A DNA stretch of 64,000 bases. Source: Apoderus coryli. Taxonomy: Eukaryota; Arthropoda; Insecta; Coleoptera; Attelabidae. The DNA lies in NCBI GenBank assembly GCA_911728435.2, contig OU452203.1, forward strand, positions 22,384,134 to 22,448,133, in the 5' to 3' direction. Below are positions 1-10,604 of this stretch, one piece after another. The notes beneath the pieces were generated by a model. The model ran no database searches. It had not been told where the DNA came from and saw only the letters and a list, made by a program, of their open reading frames with translations. Each line of letters opens with the position of its first letter. Position 1 is the first letter of the stretch. The translations under genes and the position numbers were made by a program.

Positions 1-748
1 AGGAACAAATGGTAGTCGCTGGGTGCCAGATCAAGGCTGTATGGAGGATGATCTAGAGTTTCCCATTTAAAAGATTTGATGAGATCTTTGGTCCGATTAG
101 CCACATGTGGACGGGCATTGTCATGCAGCAAAGCGATACCCTTACTCAACTTGCCACGTCTTTTGTTCTGGATTGCACGACGCAGATTGTTCAATGTCTC
201 ACAATAAGACGCTGCATTGATTGTCTCATTACGAGGCAGAAACTCCACTAGCAATACTCCTTTTCTGTCCCAAAAAACTGTGCACATGATTTTCCGGGCA
301 GAAATTGTTTGCTTAAACTTCACTCTTTTGGGTGATGATGAATGTCGCCATTCCATGGATTGTTGTTTCGATTCTGATGTGACGTAGGCCACCCATGTTT
401 CGTCACCATAGTAACAATTTGGTCTAAAAAATCTTCACCTACATTGTGGTACCGCTCAAGAAAAGTCAATGCACTGCCTAAACGTTGGGTTTTGTGCAAA
501 TCCGTCAACATTTTTGGAACCCAACGTGAACATAATTGATACAGTGGTTAACAAGTCAGGCGGCAGAATTTTATGAGGAGGGTATTCAAAAACTGGTGCC
601 ACGTTATGACAAGTGCCTCAATATTCACGGAAATTATGTAGAAAAGTAGATTAAGGTACAGGCTTTCATGTAAAAATAAAATTATTGCGATATCTTTGCA
701 CGTCTTTTTTTAATTCCAAAACGGTACTTACTTAAAAAACATGCCTCG
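1..748 (-). mobile_element. Fold-back mariner element, copy A (left end outside window)
   Basis: Relic of a mariner DNA transposon. On the minus strand, 1..533 encodes the middle of a mariner transposase, including the linker (WVPKMLTDLHKTQRLGSA) and the block around the first catalytic Asp. A 2-base insertion near 400 (atagtaac, against agtaac in the copy at 44.9 kb) breaks the frame there. The N-terminal helix-turn-helix region is absent. Instead, at about 541 the sequence switches to the + strand 3' end of the same transposase (EEGIQKLVPRYDKCLNIHG), followed by its terminal repeat ending catgcctcg at 748 and a TA at 749-750, the mariner target. The element is therefore an inverted-arm (fold-back) derivative. 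It cannot make active transposase. The family assignment is firm because copy C shows the same protein with DD34D residues. Confidence 0.88.
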
Positions 749-1159
749 TACAAAAGCAACTTCAAATAACAGTGTTAGATATACAACGCATTTTAGAAAC
801 GTTTAAAAAACGTTTGATTTCACGTTACCAAAATATATAACAGCAGCTTTAATAATAATAGTGTTAGATGTACCTACATGCATTTATCGTTTTTAATAAG
901 CTAATAATTAACGTTTGTGTAATCGTATTATTAACGTATTTTAAAAACGTTTAAATAACGTTTGATTTCACCGTTGAATATATATACTCAAATACGTTCA
1001 ATACACGTTTTTTTAAAGCATTTAACTAACGTTTCGTTATTCGTGTTCTGCGTAAAGTGGAAAACCGCGACATATCAAAGTCAAATGTACGTATTTACGG
1101 TACCTTTTGCTGGAAAGGTGTTTTGTAATGATAAACGTTAAATAAACGTATGTGGCTTA
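749..1159. repeat. AT-rich spacer with a degenerate ~50-bp direct repeat
   Basis: No gene is visible. A roughly 50-base unit rich in aacgttt (790..838 and 937..986) occurs twice, about 147 bases apart, with some divergence. Nothing else is recognised. Confidence 0.5.
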
Positions 1160-1337
1160 GATGGATACGAGTCATCAAAGTATAGGGTAGGGTTGGGTTT
1201 GGTTTGGTTTGGGTTGGATGGATGGATACGAGTCATCAAAGTATAGGGTAGGGTTGGGTTGGCTTGGTTTGGTTTGGGTTGGATGGATGGATACGAGTCA
1301 TCAAAGTATAGGGTAGGGTTGGGTTGGTTTGGTTTAG
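1160..1337. repeat. Minisatellite, 2.7 copies of a 61-65 bp unit
   Basis: Three consecutive blocks start atggatacgagtcatcaaag at 1161, 1222 and 1287 and continue into gggtagggttggg and ggtttggtttggg tracts. The units are nearly identical, so the array is young or homogenised. The G/T-rich tail looks superficially telomere-like but does not match the insect TTAGG repeat. The open frame across it on the minus strand is a by-product of the repeat. Confidence 0.92.
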
Positions 1338-2369
1338 CCAGCATTTTGATCACGTGTTCAGTTAAGTTAATCAAATACCTAGTAGACAAATTTTAAGGTC
1401 AACAAAATTGCTCTTGAAGTCTTGCCACATAGTTTTATTAACTGAAATATTAATGGAGTTAATTCAAAAGTTAAGTTGAAAATCCACTAATTTTGCAGAC
1501 CGATTTTTGTCGCTAAGCATCTCCACTGGGATAAATTCGACATTAAAAATATGTTCTTCGTCCAATCCATCTACTAGCAAACGGGAAACGCAATAAAAAA
1601 GTTGGTTTCCAAAAATGTTGTGTTCTTTCCAGATTTTCTAAAACCATAACAATTTTAAAGCAAATTAATTTGGCACAAGGAATTTTCTTTAATTTAGCAG
1701 GACCTCAGTCTAATTTGAACCAGACCGAGGCATACTTTATTTTTCTAAAAAGTTATTGATCTCTCAAATGCATAAGTATAGATAATTTTGTTGCAAATAC
1801 GAAACATAATTTTGAACTAAAAATATAACTTTTACTATTAAAATAGTTAAAATTTCAGAGTTCATAATATTCTAAATATAAAAGTGTCTAAAAATACAAC
1901 AATATCGTAAGTATTTGATATAGAAAAAGGTCAGAAGAGTTAAATCGTGATAAATATTATAAATTTAAATCAGATTGTTTTTCGACGGAGGAAGACTCAC
2001 GGTTATTGTTTTATTTATCAAATAAAATATCTTAGATCATGATTAGCTACGAGGGTATATCATTAAGAAACTGTCTTTAATAATATATAAAAGCAAAGAA
2101 TCATAAAATTGAGTGTTATGGCTTGTTTATGGTTTACCTACAGTTAACAACTACTGCTGACTTTACGGCTCAATAAAATCCGGCTAAATTGTCTTTTTAT
2201 GTGGTGTATTTTACCTATAAAGTGTTATTTGTATTATTATTATGATTTTAACGGGTTGTCGGTATTTTATTTTTATGATGTTGCCACATCAATGTCAAGT
2301 TTTATTGACGGGAATCGTGTGCCGACAATTTATTGTTTAATTTATGAGTTTCGGTGGCTGTTTTAGAGA
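1338..2369. other. AT-rich non-coding DNA with a short dispersed-repeat fragment
   Basis: No gene is seen. 1672..1735 (cacaaggaattttctttaat through ccgaggcata) matches one arm and the adjoining interior of the palindromic element at 22.6-22.97 kb, so it is a broken copy of that family. The rest shows no structure I can support. Confidence 0.55.
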
Positions 2370-2961
2370 AAGTATCAGGTTTAGCCAAAATTGCAAGAAT
2401 AATATTTGCTAAAACTATTTAAATCACATGACAGACGATTAAGTTACAGGTGTCACAAATTATATTGCAAAATAATCTAAAAGTAGATACCTAATTGACG
2501 TGCTGTTTTAAAAAACACTATAAAAATTAAGTATTAGGTTTAATACGATTTTCAACCCAATTAAAATTATTTAAATGGCATCAAATTACAGGGTGTAACA
2601 AATTATACTGCAAAATACGTTAAACAACAACAAAATAATCAGGGTTTGCAAAAACAATGCAAGAACAATTTTTGATAGATAGTTTAATATGCTTGTGTTT
2701 TGGTTCTGTTTAAAGAAAAATGATAAGGTTTTGCAAAAAATTACAAGAATAACTTTTGATAGACTATTTCATGTTCTTTTCAATGGTATCAAAGTCATTT
2801 ACATCGAGTCACTCGTTATTGAGTTACAGGGTGGAGCAAATTGTACTGCAAAATTAAATGACTTGTGTTACCTAAGTTGTTTAAAGAAAAGTACCTATAA
2901 CTATAGCACTTTGAAAGCAACATTAGGAATGTTACAATTAAAACAACATAAAAACAATTGA
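2370..2961. repeat. Degenerate interspersed direct-repeat array
   Basis: Two short units recur out of register. Unit B (acagggtgtaacaaattata followed by ctgcaaaata) appears near 2445, 2589 and 2826. Unit A (gttttgcaaaaaattacaag followed by aataacttttgatagact) appears near 2380, 2640 and 2725. Spacing is irregular (about 85 to 260 bases). The acagggtgt start of unit B resembles the termini of several Tc1/mariner-like elements elsewhere in the window. The 90-codon open frame over this region is explained by the repeat and AT-rich DNA; no protein family is recognised. Confidence 0.6.
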
Positions 2962-3648
2962 AATACTACATAAGTAGGTATATTTTTTGTTCCACACGGT
3001 ATAGGTAGGTAGGTACCTTGTTAATATATTAAAAACACACTAAAAATCTGATTATTGCAATTATTTCTACATAAAATTTCCTACAAAACGACTTAATCAA
3101 AACTAAAATCTAGCTCTAACAGTCAAAAACTTACAAAAATTTGCCTGAACGAATTTTTCGACCCACTGTGTACTTCAAAAACACCAAAAATCAAGTCCAC
3201 ACAGAAATATCCGTATCCATGGTGGGGCGAAATAACAAATGACGAAATCCAACATGGCCGCCTCTCGAGGCCACGCTCAAAGCCAACCATGTCTGACCCG
3301 AATTATCCATTTTTCCAAGGCCAACTTATATTCTCCAGTATTCTAAACTCTTTCAGATTATTTTCAATAATATAGTGTTGAATTAGTGTATTTCTTTTAG
3401 TGATTTAAATGGGATATTAGTGGATTTAAGGTAAATATTAGTGTGTTACTATTATTAGAATTTTTGTTATTTTTAATACTTTGACCACGCCTACTGAGAA
3501 GAAAGCAGCATGCTGGGACTGTGCGCCATTAAAAGTTTCGGTTGCTATAATACAAAGCGGCTGCAAAAAGTTCTTTTCATTAAATTTTTATTGTTTTAAA
3601 TAAAGTAATTTGTATTTATTATTATCTACTTTAATGAACATTTTAAAC
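2962..3648. other. Non-coding upstream DNA with a GC-richer block
   Basis: No gene is recognised. 3150..3340 and 3485..3560 are clearly richer in GC than their surroundings. They contain GCCAT cores (atggccgcc near 3255 and gcgccattaaaag near 3519) of the kind bound by the Polycomb-group protein Pho in Drosophila. Whether this is regulatory DNA of the Ubx domain is inference only. Confidence 0.3.
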
Positions 3649-4207
3649 AATAGTCATTTTATTCCAAAGAAGTAGTCCATCTTGAAGTGGAGTAGAATAG
3701 TTAAATATTCTTGAAATGAGAATTCTCAAATGAGAATTTTGAAACGCCATTGTTGTGTGAAATTGCAATCAATCAAGTTGTCGTGGAGAAAAATTTTTGG
3801 TTTTCGATGATTTATAAAAAGAAAAATATCATAAAGCTTGCATTAGAAATGATGTGAGTTTTCGAGTTCATTAGTTTTTAGTTTTAAATGTTTAATAACG
3901 ACTTAATTTAACAATAACTTTTTGTTTTTTTCACACAATGGTAAGTTTAAAGTTGAAATCATTTTGGTGCAATTGAAAATAACATATACATTCTTATTTC
4001 TAGAGTTAATAAATAAAATTCCCAAAATAATATGTACTAACTAAGTTAAATAACATAGCTTTTCGTCAGATTCTCTTATAACCACTGATGATGCAGCCCG
4101 GAGCTGCGAAACATGTATGGTGACAAATGTAATTTGTTGAGGATATTTATTAAATTTATTGTGTGGAGGTCGACTTTTATTTCAAGAATATTTAATAGTC
4201 ATTTTAT
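3649..4207 (+). mobile_element. Short retroposon-like element with 14-bp flanking duplication
   Basis: The 14-base direct repeat aatagtcattttat occurs at 3649..3662 and 4194..4207 and encloses a 531-base segment without coding potential. Near both ends lie short inverted matches (ttaaatattcttgaaat near 3700 and its complement near 4180). At 4085..4112 the segment carries CTGATGA, a 5-bp hairpin GCAGC/GCTGC, then GAAAC, reminiscent of a hammerhead ribozyme core but with one extra base after CTGATGA. A target-site duplication of this length suggests insertion by target-primed reverse transcription. The family was not recognised. Confidence 0.55.
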
Positions 4208-6939
4208 ATTGATATTGCCATCTATAAAAAGTTCACAAGTCATTTTTTCAGTTTTGTTTGTTCTACCATATTTGTAGACACAGGGCTTTCATATGAAACA
4301 GAGTTGAAGTAAATTAAAGATATTTCAAAACGTTCTAAATTAAATTAATTAAAATTGCAATTACCTATCTATTTTTTAGCTAAGAAAACTTTATAAGTAC
4401 AATATAATAAAATTTCGGGTTACCTACCTATACTCGTCAAATTTTAAACATACCTACCTAAACTTGGACTAATAAAAACGGTATGATCAAAGGGCTAAAA
4501 AAATAGTGTGAATCTAATGATTTGAGTTTACGCCCAATTTTGAAAGACCTACCTAAACACAACAAAATAAAACGCTAAACAAGACACACCCTAGATCTAA
4601 TACTTAGAATTACAAACGTTTTGTAGATAAGAAAATTTGTTACAAACGAGTTACAAAAAATACTCAGTGATATTCTGAATTTTTGAGTTTGCGTCCAACT
4701 TTCAAACACATAGGTACCTACCTGTGAATTTTACAGATAGGTACCTAGGTATTCTGAGGAGTTTTGATTAAAATTATAAGCTATAAAATTTGTTACAAAA
4801 ATGCGTAGCATCAACATGCATTGTAAAAAACGTTGACTACATATTTTAAGGATATTTCAAGAAGTTATTAATCAAATCTAATACATTTATACCTAGTACC
4901 AAGGCCCCAAAAAATTGAAATCTGATTCCCTAATAATGGGGTCGTGATATTTACAATGATATTATGAAGGGCTATCTACATGCCAAACCATCATTAAGGA
5001 TAGCTTCTTAGGTCTTGATTGTAGTTAGGTATACGAATTACAAAAACTTATTCCCAACGAGTTTTAAAAATATACGCCCAATAACTTAACGCCCGTATTA
5101 TATTATATTTTCTTATGGCTACCTACTAGTCAATTAGGGTTATAAGTAGATATTATCAACATTAAAGTTGCTGCCTATTTATACTTTTATAATACTTAAA
5201 TAAATATTCGACATGCAATCTTGACGAAAATATGAATAAAATAATTAAAATGATTAGATAGATAATGTAGTAGGTAGCTACATTTATGTACCTACTTACA
5301 AAATAAATGAGGACCTACCTTATAGGTAGGTACCTAATCAAAATTTTATGGTTTTTTTATCTTATTCCGATAAAATTAGGTAGGTAATACCTACATATAC
5401 GTTCTTATTTTATTATTTTTTCTTAATTAACTCTAATAATAATATTCAAGATTGCTTAAGATATTAAGTAATTATAGAATAAATTATCATAAATATGCCA
5501 TAAAAATTTGAACAAAAAATCTAGGTAATAAAAATATTCCTCCTTCTAAAAAAATTGGTGAAGGTGCTAGTACATTTTATTCAACATTGTATAGGTATAG
5601 TAGCTATGAGATTTCAAATATATTTTAAAAATTTGAATATTGTTAAATAGAATACCTATAATAATTTATATATTTATAATATAAACAACAATACATAGCC
5701 TATTACCTATTTGGTTTTAAAAAATATTTTTATCTAGAAAATACCGAAGGCGCCAGGAAATTGAATATTTATCAAATTAAATCTAGGTAGGTAGATATAA
5801 ATATCACATTAAAACTATATATTTTTTAAAAATATGTAATTAACTACGAATGTCATAATTGTTTTAGTTCGATGTAAAACAACATTTTTTAAAGCTCAAT
5901 TTAAAAAATACTACTTACCTATAGGATATTTTGTAATAAAATGGCGAATGCGCTGGGAAATTATTTTATGTTTGATGTTACTTAGGTATTTTGTTGAAGA
6001 AAACAAACGAATTATTATTATCTGATAAATAAATAAATATTTACAATAACAATTATAGTATATTTTTAGCTCACGACATTTTCTTTATTATTATTAAATT
6101 TATTTGTCATCATTTTTAATTTTAAATGAATTACTTGTCTCATAAACTATCGATATCATTAAATTAAGAATAATAATAATATAGATTACCAAGAAGGAAA
6201 TAAAATCATAACTTCTTCTCAATAAGAGAGGTTTGATTTATACCTATTTAATTGATTAATTTAGGTACCTATCTACTTATATTTATTTTGAAATAATAAT
6301 AAATTATCGTACTCTATCTCTTCAACTATACCTAATAATTGTTTTATAAATAGGTAGGTACTTAAATATGCAAGTAACCTACCTATAAAGAAATAACGAA
6401 CATTTTATTAGGTATTTAAAATAAAAGTAAAAAAAAACATATCATAAAACCCAGCAACTCATTTAAAGAAGTGTTTATTTTATAGACGTATAAAACTAAA
6501 TTTTATTAACAATAACCATATCCTTTATTTTGTCGTAAAATTTATACACACAGAAGGTGAACCTACACACGTTTAAACCGCGACAACGTTGCCAAATGTG
6601 TGTGAGATATATTACTTTCATACCTCCTACTTTGACAAGCATTTTATCATACTTAGAAACGGACAACTATTCCTCGGATTGAGAGGATTGTTAAAATAAA
6701 ATTTACTTATTACTGCTCTTATCTAGATTTGCAATATAATAAACAATACATACAAACAAATTTTAGGCGTAGCTTCATTATTTTAAATGTTTATTACCTA
6801 CATCTTTGGTATAAGAGGAATAACTTTTGTAGACTGACGATATTTTAACACAAACTTTTTGATGGATCCTCTATTACGCCTTATGAACGAATTATTATAA
6901 AAATCTCTAATTTCAGTCGAAATCATTACTTTTGTGTCA
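4208..6939. other. AT-rich Ubx upstream DNA, no gene
   Basis: No gene, RNA or transposon is recognised. Versions of taggtaggtacctac are strikingly frequent here (for example near 4715, 5320, 5380, 6260 and 6350). The remainder is low-complexity A/T sequence. Confidence 0.5.
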
Positions 6940-7240
6940 ATCCGGCAACGTCGTAAGCGTGCCACAGCACAGAGTAAACAACAAGTGCTTTATTTAACGA
7001 GTTGGTAGTTTAAATCGGCCATTTTCTTTGCTCGTAAACGTCCTCGTTGTATTGATCGTAAAAATCATTTTTGTCGCTTTTACGAGCGCATGAAAATCGT
7101 TACGTTGATAACTTTACTACCTGTAATATGGGCGGCCCCCGGTATACATTTGTGTGCTTTCGGGTGCTTTTATTGCCGCTTGATGTTGTAGTACAGCTAT
7201 TCACCGTTTGAGGGCGCTGTAAAACACGAAATATACGTTA
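6940..7240. promoter_or_regulatory. Candidate Ubx upstream regulatory element
   Basis: This island is clearly richer in GC than the surrounding DNA, about 2.7 kb before the Ubx start codon. It contains ggcaacgtcgtaagcg, cggccattttc (GCCAT, Pho-type core), and repeated tcgtaaa/tttacga words (tcgtaaacgtcctcg, atcgtaaaaatc, cttttacgagcgc), which resemble posterior Hox and Caudal binding sites, plus ttttattgccgc. There is no open reading frame. Conserved non-coding elements and Polycomb response elements upstream of Ubx are known from Drosophila; the assignment here rests on composition and motifs only. Confidence 0.4.
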
Positions 7241-7244
7241 TATG

Positions 7245-9369
7245 AAACAGGACATACGTCTTTCTTTGTTTAATTTAATAACATTTTCTTTATATAATAT
7301 ATAAAAAATTTTATTTAATAAAATAAAAATAGAAACTTGTTAGATTTCATATAGAAAAATATCTAGTTGAATTACAAAATGTTTAATTAATAATAATTTT
7401 ATACAAATATTTAAAAATTATCATCATATATCTCTTAATTTAAAATATATTATAAGAATAGAAGAATACAATTATATGACAATAATTAATTAACAAAAAC
7501 TAACATCTTTGGTGTGTATATATAGGTATATATTTATTTTTTTTACTTTAATGGAGACATAAACAGTTTTACGAGGTTTTAAACGGTGATAAATGTCACT
7601 CAAGGAATTGACAATGTGTTTAAAGAAAAAGGAAGAGAGTAGATAGGTATACAAAACCAAATTTTACGACTAGGTATTATTACAAATATTATTCTGTTTT
7701 ATTAATGTAAATAAATAATAAAATATAACGAACAGTTTTATTTTGAATGATGGTCGTAAAATTTATACCTACTACTACGATGAAGTAGTCTCATAAAATG
7801 TTTAACGATATTATTATTGGGATATTATTACAACAATCATAACCGTAAACACTTCTCATAATAAACACTTGTTGATGTGTGTTTTTATTTACATTTTTTT
7901 GTAATTTTTAACACACTTAAAATTCAATTAATTTTTTCTTTTAGGATATGATATTAAAATATTTTATTAATATTCATTTTACAATTATTAACTATTGATT
8001 TAAATTAAAATTAACATTTAATTGCATTTTATACTTAGGTACTTACCTATAGATTCAATAATAAATACAAGCTGGTTTTTTAACTATTCCAATCGACTTC
8101 GTAAGCAACTAAGTATTTTCTACTTAAGTATTTTATTGTAAAACTAGTTTTTGCCATTTTTGACGAATTTAATTAATTAATTTATTTAAAAAGAAAAAAT
8201 ACAAACAGCAAATGGATAAATAAAAAAAAGAAACACTACATAATTAGTTGTATCGTAGTAGGTATTATTCTAAACGTGTCTCTTTCAACGGTGAAATAAT
8301 TATTTATGTTTATCTTTACCACTATTTTATTTATCTAATTGCCTAATTTCACCTATTTACTATAGTTTTAAGGAATCGATGTTTACAAAAGTTCGTTATG
8401 GCACGATGCTATAGTTTCTTTCATCGACACATAGATGGCACGACTATTTTATCTAATTATGCATAATATTGTATATTATATATTAGGTATATACCTATAA
8501 TATTATATACTTAATAATAATGTTTTATAATATTTTACAACGAATTTTTGTAATTTCAATTATTGGAAAGGGGTTCTCAATTTTTCTAAGATAAATCAAA
8601 TAATTCAAATTGTTCACATTCAACACAGAAGTACAGGGTAATATTTAAAAAAAAAAAAAAAAGATGCCAACTTGTGTTATAGTATTAAAATTTTGTAAGA
8701 TGTAAGAAAAGTAAGTTTAATAATTACATATAAGATACATAAAGGATTACAAATTAAAATAAACAACGTGTTTTGGTTTTATTAACATTTTGTAAAATAT
8801 AACAGAGGTTAAAATATGATTTTAATCATTTGTTTAAACTCTTTTTATTAAAGTTACATTTTTAAAAATTAAATAAAAAAATAGGTGCATTTATGGATAA
8901 GTGTATTTTAGTTTTATTAACAAGGGGATCTCCGAATTTGTAAAATATAACAAGAAAAATTTTTAACTATTTAAATAATATCTAATTATTATGGTTTGTT
9001 TTATTCACCTTTTTAAAATATTTAAAAAAATATATTTTAGTTTTATGATCAATTTTGTCAAATACTTAGTATAAAAACAAATTTTGAAAAATTAAAATAT
9101 AATTCTTACAAATTGTTTAAATTTATTTTATTGTTTTTTTTTTTTTTTTTTAAACAAGTTAATAATTATTTGTATTAAACTCAATTAGGTGCCTATATCA
9201 AAGTATTTTTGCAAATTTTTAAACAAATTAAACAATTATTAACAAAAGGTATAATAATTGAAAATTATTTAATTTAATTAAAAATAAATCTATAAATTTC
9301 AAATTGTGCATTTTTTTTACAATTTAATGTTAAATAATAATAATTTATAGTAGAAAATCCTTAGATATT
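7245..9369. other. AT-rich Ubx upstream DNA, no gene
   Basis: No gene, RNA gene or transposon is recognised. The stretch is dominated by A/T runs, including pure A at about 8649..8662 and pure T near 9135..9150. It separates the candidate upstream element from the promoter region. Confidence 0.5.
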
Positions 9370-9895
9370 TATTCTACAATACCAAATCCTCGTGCTGCGT
9401 TAAAGCTAACCAAATTTCAATCTATTTAGCCGATGTAAGTGGGGGTACACATCACACTTATTAAACAAAGCACACCATCTACGCTGAACGCTAATGCACA
9501 AGCGAGATATCAGTAGAAAATGGGTTGTAACTTCTACAATCGCAATACCTTTGCTTATACACATGACAGAGACAGATAGATGTGTCGAGTGCCTCGATTC
9601 GCAGTTGTTTTCCTCTCTCGATTCCATGGCTATTGCGATAGTATAGTTCAGGCAGTAATAACCGTTCAGTTTACAGCGCGGCGTGCTTGAAATACACACA
9701 TTTACAATTATTTTCTGAGAGCATCGTAATAATCATAATAATAATAATAAAATTAACAAGCTCGCGATAACTATCATTTATTTTTTATGATATTATTATT
9801 ACTTTCTTTAAAAAACAATGATAATATTTTAGTGATTTTTAAATATTTCTTGTGTAAAATAAATTTGTGAGGGTGAATTTACCCTCGCGTGCAAA
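9370..9895 (+). promoter_or_regulatory. Ubx: Ubx promoter region and 5' leader
   Basis: This block immediately precedes the Ubx start codon and has a distinctly mixed composition. It contains CT/GA-rich words (gacagagacaga, tcctctctcg) of the type bound by GAGA factor, and a possible initiator tcagttt at 9666..9672 followed by a GC-rich stretch. No TATA box is obvious. At 9727..9750 lies a (TAA)n cluster, taataatcataataataa; in Drosophila the Ubx protein binds TAA repeats just downstream of its own promoter. The transcription start itself is not proven by the sequence. The in-frame TAA at 9860..9862 closes the leader before the start codon. Confidence 0.6.
9727..9750 (+). promoter_or_regulatory. 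(TAA)n cluster, candidate Hox autoregulatory site
   Basis: A run of TAA units (taataatcataataataa and onward) lies about 150 bases before the Ubx ATG. Multiple TAAT-type cores bind homeodomains cooperatively, and TAA repeats near the fly Ubx promoter are bound by Ubx protein. It could equally be a neutral microsatellite. Confidence 0.4.
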
Positions 9896-10523
9896 ATGAA
9901 CTCTTATTTTGAACAAAGCACCGGTTTCTACGGCACATCACACCATCACCAGAGCGGTAATGTGCATCACGATCATCAAAGTGCTGCTGCAGCTGCGGCA
10001 GCTTACCGCAGCTTCCCACTTAGTCTCGGTATGTCACCCTACGCTTCTAGTCAGCATCACCATCACACGACCACACATTCTTTACAACGTCCCCCACAAG
10101 ACTCACCATACGATGCTTCTGTAGCCGCAGCATGTAAACTGTATTCCAGTTCAGCTTCAGAAGCAGCGTCCCAACAAAATTCTTATGCTTCAGCAGCAAA
10201 TAACGCGAAATCGGACTGTTCTAAAGCTGGAAATACCGCTGCATCTGATCAGAACGGTTATGGCTCTGTGAAAGATGTGTGGCAGGCTGCGACAAATGCT
10301 ACTGGACCGGTTGTACGACCTGCAGCGTGTACACCGGACTCGCGAGTCGGGTATGGATTGGTTGAACCTGCTACGAGTCCTGGTTCGACGAATGCTAGAA
10401 CGGCAAACTCGTTATCATCCTGGAATAATCCTTGTACGTTGGGTTCTAGTGGGGCACAAGCTGTGGGGACTCAGTTGCATCAGCAGTCGAGCCATACGTT
10501 CTATCCTTGGATGGCTATTGCGG
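9896..10523 (+). CDS. Ubx: Ultrabithorax, first coding exon (N-terminal part)
   Basis: Homeotic transcription factor that gives posterior thoracic and anterior abdominal segments their identity; it acts in the nucleus. The exon encodes 209 full codons plus one base. Residues 1-7 are the Ubx-specific MNSYFEQ. His runs lie at 16-18 and 54-57, and a 7-Ala run at 30-36 is followed by YRSFPLSLGMSPYASS. The RPPQDSPYDASVAAACKLY block is at 65-83, VWQ at 128-130, and the FYPWM hexapeptide, the contact for the Exd/Pbx cofactor, at 202-206, followed by AIAG. The homeodomain lies in a later exon outside the window. The start is chosen because this ATG opens the conserved N-terminus and an in-frame TAA sits 36 bases upstream. 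The exon ends inside a Gly codon at a GTGAGT donor; the open frame running on to 10618 is intron read-through. The sequence looks intact. Confidence 0.97.
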
Positions 10524-10529
10524 GTGAGT
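10524..10529 (+). other. Ubx: Splice donor of Ubx exon 1
   Basis: GTGAGT follows GCG-G directly after FYPWMAIAG, where insect Ubx genes splice the first exon to the downstream exons. No convincing acceptor with a homeodomain or microexon follows inside the window. Confidence 0.9.
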
Positions 10530-10604
10530 CCTTTTTTCAGTCTTTAATTAATTTAGGGTGGCGATTCGATTTGTTTTGTAGTACCAGATCGAGATTTCTT
10601 GGCA

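Noticed and set aside
1160..1337. Telomere-like G/T repeat
   Set aside because: The units are 61-65 bp and do not contain the insect TTAGG repeat in tandem; it is a minisatellite.
9406..9699. 97-codon minus-strand frame upstream of Ubx
   Set aside because: It overlaps the promoter/leader and has no known motif; it reads as chance openness in a GC-richer block.
9909..10547. Alternative plus-strand frames inside Ubx exon 1
   Set aside because: Shadow frames of the His/Ala-rich coding sequence.
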